Below, piece by piece: positions 10,868-21,918 of a stretch of 64,000 nucleotides of DNA (within the stretch, counting starts at the first letter, position 1; every line of letters begins with the position of its first letter). The notes beneath the pieces were generated by a model. It was not told where the DNA came from and searched no databases. It saw only the letters and a list, made by a program, of their open reading frames with translations. This stretch comes from Penium margaritaceum (lineage: Eukaryota; Streptophyta; Zygnematophyceae; Desmidiales; Peniaceae): assembly GCA_023375785.1 (NCBI GenBank), contig SZWC01009484.1:35078-99077 (forward strand), written 5' to 3'. The position numbers and the translations under genes are program-made.

Positions 10868-12034
10868 TGTGAGAATTAGCACTTCTCCAAGATCACTAGT
10901 GTCTCAGGAGATACAATAAATCGAGCAACTGTGACTGAAATGAACTGTGTTGTACACAGTATAGCTATACGCTGCAAAGTCTCAGTTTCTGTTATACATT
11001 GACGATTCAAGAGGTTACACAGAAGTCAGAAAGACACGGTTTGTCTCTTGAGCTTTCCAACGATATGCTATACTTGCAAAATGGTACAGTATAGACAAAG
11101 TAATCTACAAATGAAACTACTTCCTATTTAAACTAGTCTAGTGACTAGGAAATGCAAAGAGCAACCAAAATGCACGAGTTTGGTCTGTGCGGTCGGCTTG
11201 TGTCTTCCTTGAGCAACCCGGACGCCGGTCGGTGTTCCCAGGTACCAAGCGACCGAGGTTGGCGGATGCCCAGCGTCCTCGGTGCGATCCATGGACAAGA
11301 TCGTCTTGATCTACGACAGGTCCTCTGCTCTCGTCGATCTTCTCGCTCGTCGGGTGAAGAGGAGCTCGTGCTCGCACTCTCGATCCTGCGACGGCTGCAA
11401 TCGCTCCATCGTCTGCGCAATGCTCTCCGATCCATCAATCTTTTGCTTTTAAAGATCCCGTAGCCCCGTTCTCTCGATCCGATGTCTTGACCGAGGCCCG
11501 TCCATCTGCTCCGATCTTTGGTCCGTGTTTTCGCTATTCCACCGCTCGCCACGTCAGCACGTATCGTATCGTAGTAGCTCACGCTCGCACTCTTGTACTT
11601 GCACTTGGTCCTCATCGAGGCCATAAATTGTACTTTCGCAAATCACGCGAGAACTTAAGATCAATAGGAGGGTGTGGCAGGCCCTCGTACCGCGTTAGAC
11701 TCCCGGACAATGGTAACTGACCCCGCCATCGGTAGAGCAGACTCCAGTAGAGTAGAGTCCGGTAGAGTAGGCGGAGGGGTGGGGGAGAGAGTGGCGGCCT
11801 CTCTCCCAGTCCTCTTGCTTTTTTATCCCAAGTGCCCATGCCGAGCACAAAGTTGGCCACTTGTGAGATAGTAACATAATCTTTGTCACTTTTCTCCTTT
11901 TGCCCATATCTCCAGATCGAACCGTCCAAATTGGCTGAAATTTGGACAGTGAACGGCTGACAAGGAGATCTGTCCATTGGTACCTCCTGATGAGGAATCG
12001 GCCTTCTAGTGACGATGATCTTGATTTTCCAACA
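10868..12034 (-). repeat. B1 5' LTR
   Basis: 1167 bp on the minus strand, starting TGTTGGAAAATC at 12034 and ending TTCTCACA at 10868. It matches both 1193 bp LTRs of B2. From 12035 the sequence is family A gag, so B1 inserted into A3. It carries a 159-codon minus-strand open frame (11624-11145) whose last ~135 codons are also open in both B2 LTRs. Confidence 0.94.
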
Positions 12035-12721
12035 GTAGGTGGTGAGCGGCAGGAAAGACAAGCGTACAGGCTGCTTGTCAACACCATCTCCAACCCGCAT
12101 CTTCAGTACGTCAGTGACAAGGCTACTGCTAAAGAGAGGTGCGACACGTTGCGCAAGAAGTATGAGAGTAAGGATCCTACATTCATTATGCTTTTGGAGG
12201 AGAAGATGATGGCGTTGAAAATGCAAGGTGGCGAAGGGATGGAGGTGTACTTGGACAGGACAAAGGAGCTGGCGAAGGAGCTGAAAGCAGCCAGCAATCC
12301 TGTGGAAGAGACACGCTTCGTCCTCCTCTTGCTAAGGGGACTCCGAACGCGCTATGACATGGTACAAGAGACGTTGGAATGCAAGCCGACTCTCGACCTG
12401 GACTTCATATGTATGCACCTCGTGTAGGTAGAACTGCATCGCAATGCAGCAAAGTGCAATGGCGGCAGCAGCAACAGTGAAGCAGCTTTCATGGCAATGG
12501 GCTCACGCACCCAGCAGCAGTAGCAGTCTGGGCAGCAGAGAGGCAAGAAGAAGGGCAAGTGTCACTATTCCCAGAAAGAGGGACACTACAAGAAAGAGTG
12601 CTTCAAGTTCAAGAGGGACCATGAGCAATAGCAACAACAGCAAAAGCAGCAATCTCCACAGCAACAGCAGAAGTAGTCAGAGCAACTTCAGAAGCAGCAA
12701 CAACAGCAGAATTAGATCAGC
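12035..12721 (+). pseudogene. A3 gag (partial, broken)
   Basis: Gag begins at the B1 junction and lacks about 130 bp just after it, where WEVVSG is joined almost directly to the ERQAYRLLVNTISNPHL region. The capsid segment LLLRGLRTRYD is kept. A stop occurs at 12425-12427 (TAG for CAG). The knuckle region (CHYSQKEGHYKKECF near 12560) has lost its second Cys. A CAG/AGC-rich glutamine stretch at about 12625-12715 contains further stops. Confidence 0.88.
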
Positions 12722-15700
12722 GTGCGCAATTTTGGCAACATGAACGTCGCTAAGGAGGTGCACGACCTCCTCTTCATGGCGAAGTCTGACATGTTGCAGA
12801 AGGAGAAGGCAGATCTGGCGTGGTATAAGGACTTAGGGTATACCAAGAGTCTGACGCACCATAAGGACTTCTTTATGGAACTGCTATCCTTTCCCCCCGT
12901 CCGATTGCTTTGGGTGATGATAGGGTGGTGTATGCTAAGGGGATTGGGATTGTGGAGATGTGGTTGGAGACCTTACGTGGCATTGAAGAGGGAGTATTCC
13001 ATGGCGTCCTGTATGTACCTGATGCTGCGTTCAACCTTCTGTCAGTGCTCTCTCTCACCAACACAGGACTGCGAGTCGTCTTTGAGGACGACTATGGCTA
13101 CATCCTTGACAAGGAAACCGAAGAGGAGTTGGCCAGGTCGGTGAAGGAAGGTGACATGTACTGCCTGTTAGGGACGACCAAGATCCCACTCGAACAGAGT
13201 CTTGCAACACTGGTGCAGGCCACAGATGGCGAGATCTGGCATGCGCGTTACGGCCATATCGGCATGCGTACCTTGCAGTAATTTCAAACAAAACAAATGG
13301 TGCATGACTTGGCCACCATCTCTAACTTTGAGCAGCAGTTATGCATCCGCTGTTTGGAAGGGAAGCAGCATTGCGAGGCATTCTCGGGAGTAGAAGAGCG
13401 TGCAAAGGAGGTACTAGAGCTCGTCTACACAGATTTGTGTTTCCCGATGCAGACCCAGAGCTTTGGAGGCTCTAGGTATTTCCTCACCTTCATTGATGAT
13501 TCCAGCCGTTATACTGCTGTGTACTTCCTTTTGTCCAAGGACCTGTGCTTTGACAGGTTCAAGGAGTTCAAGGCCACGGTGGAGAACCAGAGTGGCAAGA
13601 GAATCAAGGCGTTGTGCATTGACTGCTGTAGAGAGTACATGAGTAAGGAGTTCCAAGACAACCTCGTAGCAACAGGGATCAAGGCATAGCTCACCGGGCC
13701 ATACTCGCCGCAGCAGAACGGCGTAGCAGAACGCGCCAACCATACCATCGTTGACTCGGCACGCTCCATGTTGCACACGGCTCGGCTAACCTACGACTTT
13801 TGGGCGGAATTAGTGAGCACTTCGGTGTACATCAACAACCGAAGTTAAATCAAAGCCTTGGAGCAGATGACGTCGTACAAGGCGTGGTTTGACAACAAGC
13901 CCAGCGTGGCTCATCTTTGCGCATTTGGTAGCTTGGCGCACATGCACAAGCGAAAGGAAAAGGGGCAAAAGTGCGACGCGAAGAGCGTGCAGATGCTGAT
14001 GATTGGCTACGACGTGGCAAGCAAGGCGTATCGCCTCTTGGAGAGGGATACATGCCATGTCATCATCTCCAGGGATGTCCTCTTCTTTTGAGAGTAACGT
14101 CATCGGCACCAACATTGTCTATGAAGAAGTACCAGAAGCAATAGTAGACGAGGTAGTGGGAGCAGATATCGTTCCTGCCCCAGCCTCTCCTGATCCTTTC
14201 TCCATTGTGACAATGGGAGAACCAGTCTATTCTCCCATGTCTGATGCAGCAAATACAGTGGCCTTATCAGCAGAAGCAGAGGAAGAAGATGCACCACCAT
14301 CAGCAGAAGCAGTTGTGCCGGTAGCAGTGCGCCAGCCGCCTGCTAACACTCCAGTACTAGGTCGCAGGTTCCCTCTCAGGGTGCGCTATAAGACTAGTGA
14401 ACGCGGGTATTTCTGGATGCTCGAGAAACCAGACCAGATGAACGTCGCAGTTGTAGCAGATTCTGATGAGCGAACGTCGTACAAGGACACCATGGTGGCA
14501 CCAGATGCAACAGATTGGGCGCAAGCTGTGCAATAGGAGATACTGTCACAGCTTGACAACGGTAAGTGGGAGCTGATTGAGCGTCCACCTGGACATAAGG
14601 TGATCAAGTGCAAGTGGGTGTTCAAGAAGAAGGGAGTAGATGGCAACCTGGAAAAGTACAAGGCAAGGCTGGTTGCCTAGGGCTACTTTCAGCAGGAAGG
14701 CATCGACTACTCACAAACCTTTTCCCCTGTTGCAAAGTTTGCCTCTGTGCGCACGCTCCTTCACTATGCAGCAGCAGGGGATTTTGAGATCCACCACATG
14801 GACGTCAAGATGGCGTTCATGAACGGTGACCTGGAGGAGGAGATTTACATGGAGCAGCCGGAGGGGTTCGTCATGGATGGCCAAAAAGACCTGGTTTGCA
14901 AGCTGTAGAAGTCCGTGTATGGCCTCAAGCAAGCATCGCGTGCTTGGAACCAGAAGTTGGATGCGGCATTATAGTGCATGTGGTTTGAGTACAGTGAGTG
15001 TGACTACAGCGTCTATCGCTGGTAGCATTGTCATGAGTTGCTCATCATTATCGTGTATGTGGATCGCATGCTCCTCCTTTCAAACAGCATGTCTGCACTG
15101 CAAGACTTCAAGGAGGCCATGCAAGAGCGCTTCCATATGTATGATATCGGGGAGGCATCATACTTCCTTGGTATTCAGATCACGTGAGACCGCAAATCAT
15201 GCTCTCTCTCGTTGAAGTAGAGCCGCTGCATCAAGGATGTCTTGCAGTGGTTCGGAAGGGCAGAGGCCAAACCGATCGGCACGTTGCTGGAGACGCGGCA
15301 GTACCTCGTAAGCTTCAATGGAGAAGCAAATGCAGCTGAGGGGTAGGAGTACCAATGCGCCGTCGGCAGCCTCATGTACTTGATGGTTACAACCAGGTCG
15401 GACCAGGCTCACGCTGATAGTGCTGTGAGCTAGCACATGGCCAGTCCTGGACCTCAGCACCAAAAGGCTGTGAAGCGGATATTGCGCTAGCCTATTGGAA
15501 CCATCAACATCCAAATCACCTACAAAGGCAACTATAACAACATCATCGGCTATACAAACGCAGATTGGGCTTGAAACCCTGAGGACCGCAAGTCCATCTC
15601 CGGACATGTCTTCCTCATGAATGGTGGGGCCATCAGCTGGTGCAACAAGTGACAGGTCGTCGTGGCCACTTCAAGCACAGAAGCGGAGTACACCTCTCTC

Positions 15701-16008
15701 AGCTTTGGAGCCAAGTAAGCAGTTTGGCTTCAGCGTTACATGGAAGAGATGAGTGGGAATGCAGCAGTTCCTGTTCCTGTGCGCATCAACAACCCGAGCG
15801 CAATCGTACTCGCCAAGAATCCTAGGCACCATGCACGCATCAAGCACATTGACATCGCATATCACTTCATGAGGCACATGGTGCAAGAGGGTGTTATCAA
15901 GCTGGATTTTACCCCAACCAGCAAGTACGTCGCTGATTTCTGCACCAAGCCTGTGACCCGTGAGAAGTAGTAGTTGCGCATGAAGGCATGTGGACTCAGC
16001 CCACTCTG
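12722..16008 (+). pseudogene. A3 pol (all domains, inactivated)
   Basis: Protease shows WYKDLGYTKS, so the active-site Ser is Leu. Integrase (about 13200-13850) keeps its first Asp (YTDLCF), second Asp (CIDCCREY) and Glu (NGVAERANH), but a stop follows KA at about 13687. RT reads YVDR at 15056-15067, so the second catalytic Asp is Arg. Several TAG stops replace CAG (for example 14534-14536). RNase H is recognisable to the end at about 16008, with stops. Multiple independent lesions make this copy dead. Confidence 0.92.
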
Positions 16009-16028
16009 AGTGGGGCAAAGAGGGAGAT

Positions 16029-16766
16029 TGTTGGGAAAGGAGCCATTCAACTTAGTTTCAGGTCCACAAGAGCAAGTTCCAGGAAACTACCAGATGCATA
16101 CTTAGATCGTTGATCTGACTTCACCATTTGAAAGATCAGGTAGCAAAATGTATACGGTCCAAGTTTCAGGACGATCCAATAGTCGGATTGGGAGATAATG
16201 TTTTTTGACATGTTTGGGGTCATCGACCGCCGATATCTGGGTGACCATGGGCGATGACTCCATGCCTTAGACTGAGAAAAGAAAAAGGCAAGAGGTCCAG
16301 GGTCAAGACCTGATGCAAGAAATATCCAAAAAGGTCCTAGATTCTTGGCTTGCCTTGTCAGAGTGTGCTGACTAGGAAAAAGGTACCTCTATGTACTTTT
16401 TAGGTAATGTGAGATCCTTGTGTGCTAGCCATGGACACATGGCGATTCTCCATGGGATTGTGGATTATGTGACCACTAGGATTGTGCCATGAGAGCATTT
16501 TCTAGCTCTCTAGGTTGTGTGTGAGTGGTTATCCTGATTGCCAGGTTGATTTCCTCCCTTGTGTGAGATTATGGACTCTAGTGTGTGAACCTCAGCCTCC
16601 ATGGCCAAGTGGTGTGGCTTATGAGAGGGCTGACTTGCCCAAGCTCTAGCTCTATATGTATTCCATCATTTTGTGTGATTCAATAACCATTCTTTAGCAC
16701 AAGTGATGCCCTTCCAGTTCCACATGCTCGCTACTCCAAGGTTCCTTCTCTCCTTTAGTTCCAACA
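16029..16766 (+). repeat. A3 3' LTR
   Basis: 738 bp, TGTTGGGAAAGG to TTCCAACA, preceded by a GGGAGAT purine tract. The right flank is family A pol of A4. Confidence 0.94.
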
Positions 16767-17470
16767 CCTGATACTGCGTTCAACCTTCTCTCAGTGTCCT
16801 CTCTCACCAACACTGAACTACGAGCTGTCTTTGACGATGACTGTGAGTACATCATCAACAAGGAAACGGAAGTGGAGTTTGCCAGGTCGGTGAAGGAAGG
16901 TGGCATGTACCGCCTGTTAAGAACGACCAAGATCTCATGTGAGCAGAGTCTTTTACCAGTGGTGTAGGCAACTGAGGTGGTAGATGGCAAAATCTGGCAT
17001 GTGCGTTACAACCACATCGACATGCACGCCTCGTAGCAACTTAAAAGAGTAGAATGTACGTGACTTGTTCGCCATTCTAAACTTTGAGGAGTAGTTGTGC
17101 AGCAGTTGTTTGGAGGTAAAAGCAGCATCACGAGGCGTTCTCTGGAGTAGGAAAGCGCGGGAAGGAGGTGTTGGAGCTGGTCCACACAGACTTGTGTGGC
17201 CCGATATTGAACAAAGTTTTGAAAGCTCTAGGTATTTCCCACCTTCATTGATGATTTCAGCCGTTACACTGTTGTGTTCTTCGTTTCCTCCAAGGACCAC
17301 TGCTTTGATAGGTTCAAGGAGTTCAAGGCCATGGTGGTGAACCAAATTGGCAAGAAAACTAAGGCGATGCATAGGAACTACGGTGGAGAGTAAGGAGATC
17401 GCTGATTCTGCACCAAGCCAGAATCAGCAGTCGTTTTGCATGAACGCATGTGCACTCAGCGCACTCTCAT
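16767..17470 (+). pseudogene. A4 pol fragment (protease tail, integrase, end of RNase H)
   Basis: The piece starts at the ...AFNLLSVSSLTNT segment after protease and runs into the integrase core (LTFIDDFSRY and KEFKAMV equivalents), with stops and frameshifts. At about 17395 a deletion removes the rest of integrase, all of RT and most of RNase H, joining to the terminal DFCTKP region. It is older and more decayed than A1-A3. Confidence 0.85.
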
Positions 17471-17488
17471 TGTGACAAGATGGGAGAT

Positions 17489-18137
17489 TCTTTGGAAAGG
17501 AGCCATCCCTTTCAATTTGAAGTCCACAGGAAAAAGTTCTAGGAAACTACCAGATGCCTATTTGACTTTGCAGATTTTCATTTTTGAAGTTTCCGGGATC
17601 AGATCACCGGTATCTGGATGACCATGGGCGATGGCTCTATGCCTTAGCTTGAGAAAAAAAGGCAAGAGGTCCAAGGTCAAGACCTGATGGGAGAAATATC
17701 AAAAAAGGTCTTATACTCTTGGGTTACACTGTCAGGGTATGCTGACTAGGAAAGAAGACACCTCTCCTTTTTAGGTGAGATGAGATCCTTGTGTGCTAGC
17801 CATGGACACATGGCAATTCTCCATGGGATTGTGGTTTATGTGACTACTAGGATTTTGTCATGAGAGCATTTTCTAGCTCTGTAGGTCGTATGTGAGTGGT
17901 TACCCTGATTGCTAGGCTGATTTCCTCTCTTGTGTGAGATTATAGACTCTAGTGTGTGAGCCTTAGCCTCCATGGCTAAGAGGTATGACTTGTGAGAGGG
18001 CTGACTTGCCTAAGCTCTAGCTATATAGGTATTCCATCAATTTGAGTGATTCAACAACCATTCTTTTGTACAAGTGATGACCTTTCAATCCCATATGTTT
18101 GCTACTCCAAGGCTCCCTCTCCCCTCTCATTCAATTA
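17489..18137 (+). repeat. A4 3' LTR (decayed)
   Basis: About 649 bp, aligned to family A LTRs from a mutated start (TTCTTTGG for TTGTTGGG) to a mutated end. It lacks roughly 90 bp in the first third. The right boundary is approximate. Confidence 0.78.
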
Positions 18138-18600
18138 AATTCTACATAGGACAAGTCGTAGCTCAAATATTTAAGAGTGAGTCTATAGAGTGAGAGGTCA
18201 CAAGGTCAAATCCTAGCCAATTGACTTACATTTTTAATGAGTAAAATGGGTAAATGATGGTTCTAACACACATCTTAGAACATCCAAGGTCCTTCCTAGT
18301 TATTGGTACCACTTGGCTATCATAGAGAGTGCCAGGTAGGCATAAAAGGATGATGCAATCCAACTTACCTCTAGGATTGAGTACTTGTCACTTGCCTCTG
18401 ATTCATTACAATTCCTACCTTTGAGACTCCATACAAAGTTATTTCTCAGAGGCAAATACTAAAGAAGGATTAGTTGGTCTAAGCCCCATCAGTTCGTTCC
18501 TTGCACAAAAGTGACCGTGTGGTAAGAACATCTTGTAGTTTAGTGATTCCTGTAATCTACTCAATGTAGAACCATGATTCCAAGGGTGCATTCTGTCAAC
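18138..18600 (+). repeat. Old family C LTR piece with leader start
   Basis: Plus-strand sequence matching the later half of the family C LTR (compare 19833-20484), including the tRNA-like stretch (ggtcacaaggtcaaatcctagcc near 18195) and the LTR end near 18563. It is heavily diverged. A4 appears to lie inside this LTR. Confidence 0.65.
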
Positions 18601-18769
18601 TGGCCACAGGCCCAGACTAGAAAACAAGGCAAACACAATGGTACTTGCCGTCTGCTCCTAAAATTATAGCTAGAATGAGATATCACGCTAAAAAAATGAT
18701 CCCATACTAAGCAGCTCATATAAATCACTTTCTTATGCTTTGTCCTTTGCAGCAAATCACTTCTGCACG
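18601..18769. other. Unassigned ~170 bp
   Basis: I see no match to the other families in the window, no coding frame of note and no terminal repeats. It lies between a plus-strand and a minus-strand family C LTR piece, so it may be C internal sequence too decayed to recognise, or older host DNA. Confidence 0.5.
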
Positions 18770-18961
18770 AAGACCTAACTCCTAGAACTTAAACAAACCA
18801 ATGGTTCTTTAATATGTGCCTCTGGTAGACCACTCTGTGAGGAGTCTCAAAAGTAAGAATAATGATAAATGAGAGGCAACTGACAGGCCTCAATACTCCT
18901 ACGGGCACCCTCTAGCCTAGGCACACAATGGCTCCTTGGATGAGCTACCATGGGAGCAATC
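18770..18961 (-). repeat. Inverted family C LTR piece (part 1)
   Basis: This is the reverse complement of the middle-to-late C LTR. It ends at gggagcaatc, exactly where a plus-strand C LTR starts. The reverse-complement sequence continues at 19738, so the plus-strand piece was inserted into a minus-strand LTR. Confidence 0.75.
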
Positions 18962-19611
18962 TGTTCACCTGATATGCTCCTTGTCCATGGCTGATATTTG
19001 GACAGGCACAGGATGGACTAGGCATGCAGTGCCCCCTTGTAGTAAGTCTCCTAAGTCTGGTCCAGATAGACAAGGCATGCATTGCTCCTTTGGAGCAAGT
19101 CCCTTTGGTCTAATCTGGATAGTATAGCCAGCAAATTCTATCTGGAACAACTCCTTGTGGCTTAGACGTTCCACAGTTGGTCTCTGGAGCGAGAGGTCAC
19201 TGGGTCAAATCCCAGCCCGGTGACTAGTTTTCTTTGTGACCAAAACGGGGGTAGGATTATTCTAAGAGACATCTTAGAACATTCCGAGGTCCTTTCTAGT
19301 GGTTGGCACAACTTGGCGGTCATAGGGAATGCCATGTAGGCATGGGGGATGACGCAATCTAGATTGCTCCCAAATTGGCTCATCCAAGGAGCGACTGCGC
19401 GCCTAGGCTAGAGGCTCGCTCTAGGACTATAAGAATCTGTCAGTTGCCTATCATTGAGTACAGTTCTTACCTTTGAGACTCCTAACAGAGTTGTCCACCA
19501 GAGGAAGACACTAAAGAAGCATTGGTTGGTCTAAGCTCTAGGAGTTTGCTCCTCGTGCAAAACAGACGAGGTACTAAGGACACAGTACAAGTGATTCCTA
19601 TGAACTGCTCA
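18962..19611 (+). repeat. Family C LTR, plus strand
   Basis: About 650 bp, starting TGTTCACCTGATATGC and ending near GAACTGCTCA. It contains the tRNA-like module (box B-like GGGTCAAATCC near 19201). About 126 bp of family leader follow (19612-19737) and then stop abruptly. The 3' boundary is uncertain by about 10 bp. Confidence 0.82.
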
Positions 19612-19737
19612 GTATGGAACCTTGGCTCTGAGGATGTTATCATTTCCTGGTTACAATACCAAGAGCGGTTGACGGGAACCATTATGTTGGAACCCGTTTT
19701 CTAGAATGTCGCCTCAAGTAGGTTGACAAAATGTGGA
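19612..19737 (+). other. Truncated family C leader
   Basis: Matches the start of the C leader (compare 20485-20605) up to ...GTTGACAAA, then joins an inverted LTR piece. It shows that the LTR at 18962 was a 5' LTR whose element has been lost. Confidence 0.7.
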
Positions 19738-19832
19738 TTCCATCATCCCCCTTGACTATATGGCACTTTCTATGACCGCCAAGTGGCGCCAGCCACCACG
19801 AAGGACCTTGGAATGTTCTAAGATATCTCTTA
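19738..19832 (-). repeat. Inverted family C LTR piece (part 2)
   Basis: Reverse complement of the LTR segment containing CCGCCAAGTGGCG. It continues part 1 and ends where another plus-strand C LTR starts. Confidence 0.72.
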
Positions 19833-20484
19833 TGTTGACTTGATATGCTCCTCGTCCATCGCTGAGATTTGGACAGGCACAAGACAAACTAGGCATACAC
19901 TGCTCTCTTGGAGTAAGTCCCCTAAGTATGGTCTAGATAGACAAGGCATGCACTGCTCCTTTGGAGCAAGTCCCCTTAGTCTAAACTTGATAGCATAGCC
20001 GACAAACACTACTTACGACAAGTCGTTTTGGCTAAGATGTTCCAAAGTTAGTCTCTGGAGTGAGAAGTCTCTAGGTCAAATCCCAGTCCAATGAGTAATT
20101 TTGTTTGTGACCAAAAGGGTGACAGGAAGGTTCAAGAGACATCTCAAAACATTCCAACTTTGTTCCTTGTGGCTAGCACTACTTGCTGGTCACAGGGAGC
20201 GCCATGTAGGCAAGGAGGATGATGCAATCGGGATTGCTCCCAAAGTGGCTCATTCAAGGAGCCACTATGCGTCCAGGCTAGATGCTAGCTCTAGGTCTAG
20301 CTAAACTTGTCACTTCCCTTTCATTGAGTACACTTCCTACCTTTGAGACTCCTAACAGAGTTGTCCATTAGAGGTGGAGACGAAAGAATCATTGGTTGGT
20401 CTTAGCTCAAAGAGTTTGCTCCTTGCGCCAAAGTGACCAATGTTAAGGACAGAGCGCAAGGAAGTAATTCCTATGAACTGCTCA
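19833..20484 (+). repeat. Family C LTR, plus strand, linked to gag
   Basis: About 652 bp, starting TGTTGACTTGATATGC and ending near GAACTGCTCA, followed by leader and a gag start at 20998. The tRNA-like stretch with GGTCAAATCCC is near 20073. This is the best plus-strand C LTR of the window. Confidence 0.85.
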
Positions 20485-20997
20485 GCGTGGAACATTGGCT
20501 TTGAGAGTGATATCACTTCTTGGTTGCAAAACCAAGAGCGGTATGTGGAAACCATTTGACAGAACCCATTTTCTACACCGTAGCCTTAGGCAGGTTGACA
20601 AAGGGTTATGGATCCACACAGACAACTTGGAAGGCACGCTTTCGTGCACTCTCTTGCCCCCTCTGTCTTGTAGCACACATAAGCTCCATTAGCTCCATCT
20701 GCTCCATTTGCTCCATCAGCTCCAATGGTGGATTGTGGCACTTAGCAAACAAGGACCAATGATAAGCTCTGTCCTTGGAGGTACGACCCTTGGACCCTAA
20801 CGAAGATAAGCTCTATCCTTGGAAGCATGATCCTCGGTTCGCTAGTGTGCGTTCTTTTCTCTTTACATGTGATCAACAGCTAAAGGATAAGCAACAGATC
20901 TACACCTTCTAAAACAATAACTGACGATAGCCTAAATCTACCTACATTGGTCTAATTGAAGGAGAGAAGCAGAGAACCAGAGAAGTAGAGAAGCAGT
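20485..20997 (+). other. Family C leader with CTCCAT triplet-like repeats
   Basis: About 510 bp without a gene. It contains repeats of AGCTCCAT(C/T)TGCTCCAT type at 20688-20730, also present in the second leader at 21617-21663. Its order parallels the D1 leader (ACCAAG..CGG, then GTTATGG), which ties families C and D together. No initiator-Met primer site is seen; primer type unknown. Confidence 0.65.
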
Positions 20998-21423
20998 ATG
21001 ACGATACCCACGACGCTCACTCTTGAGCAGGTGAACGATGGGATGTCAAAGTATAAAGGGATAGGTTTTCCCTTGTGAAAATGGAAACTTGAGACTGTCA
21101 TGAGGGTACGTGGCTATCTGAACATTTTCCTTGGAGAAGAGGTTGAACCTCCAAAAACAGATACTAGATATGAAACGTGGAGTGTAAAAAATGACATGGC
21201 GCTTGTGATTCTTGTGACATCAGTACATGAGTCACCGCATGTCTACCTCCAAGGTATTACACATGTATCAAAGGCTTATGAGAAGCTTGCAGGTCTACAC
21301 CAATCAACGGCTCTTTTAAATGGCCTCTTCATCCTCCAAAAGCTGATTTCGATGAGGATGAGGAAGGAAGAATTTGTCAACGTGGATGAAGTGACGGTCT
21401 AGAAAAGAGGTTTAGACGCAATG
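20998..21423 (+). pseudogene. Family C gag N-terminal fragment
   Basis: Starts ATG at 20998 (MTIPTTLTLEQVNDGMSK). A stop at 21076 replaces the Trp of sisters; the frame is then open from 21100 to 21402 (MRVRGYLNIF ... TSVHESPH ... LFILQKLI). It resembles D1 gag at the same positions (VMRVRGYLNML, LVTSISPS, LFILQRLIG). It is cut at about 21423 by inverted C sequence. Confidence 0.82.
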
Positions 21424-21529
21424 GTTCACACCGATTGCTCTTGGTATTGCAACCAAGAGATGGGATCACCCTCATATCCAAGGTTCCACATAGAGCAGTT
21501 CATAGGAATGAATCCTTGCACTATGTCCT
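21424..21529 (-). repeat. Inverted family C LTR end plus leader start
   Basis: Reverse complement of the C LTR 3' end and the first leader bases (ACCAAGAG, GAACTGCTC in reverse). It abuts a plus-strand C LTR start at 21530, the third such junction in 3 kb. Confidence 0.72.
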
Positions 21530-21918
21530 TGTTGAATGATATGCTCCTTGTCCATACTGACTAGTTCTAAGGCACGCTTCTGTGCATTCTCTTGCCCTCT
21601 CTATCTTGCAAGACGTAACAGCTGCATCAGCTCCATAAGCTCCATCTGCTCCATGAGCTCCAACGGCGGGTGCTCTTCTTAGCAAAAAGGGCCAAGGATA
21701 AGCTCTGCCCTTTGATGTACGACCCTTGGGCTCTAACCAAGATAATCTCTGTCCTTGGAGGCACGATCCTAGATACACTAGTGTACATTTCTTCTCTCTT
21801 TGCGGGTGATCAACAGCTAAGAGGTAATTGACGGATCTGTACCTCGTAAACTGGTAGCAGACAACAGCCTATATCAGCCTATATCGACCTTAACAAAGCA
21901 GAAAAGCAAAGAAGGACT
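21530..21918 (+). other. Family C LTR start fused to leader
   Basis: The first ~35 bp of the C LTR (TGTTGAATGATATGC...) are joined directly to the C leader, so most of the LTR is deleted. The leader again has the CTCCAT repeats and leads to a gag ATG at 21919. Confidence 0.72.

Larger units (their letters stand above)
12035..16766 (+). mobile_element. A3: Copia element split by B1 (right part)
   Basis: The sequence resumes family A gag immediately after the B1 LTR, at the codons for ...WEVVSG. The A3 5' half and 5' LTR lie beyond the left window edge, on the far side of B1. Its 3' LTR is complete, and the DNA beyond it (16767 on) is another family A pol, so A3 had inserted into A4 in the same orientation. 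Confidence 0.9.

Noticed and set aside
20688-20730. CRISPR-like or minisatellite array in the C leader
   Set aside because: Only a few imperfect CTCCAT-type units without spacers, and a plant context. It is an ordinary simple repeat.
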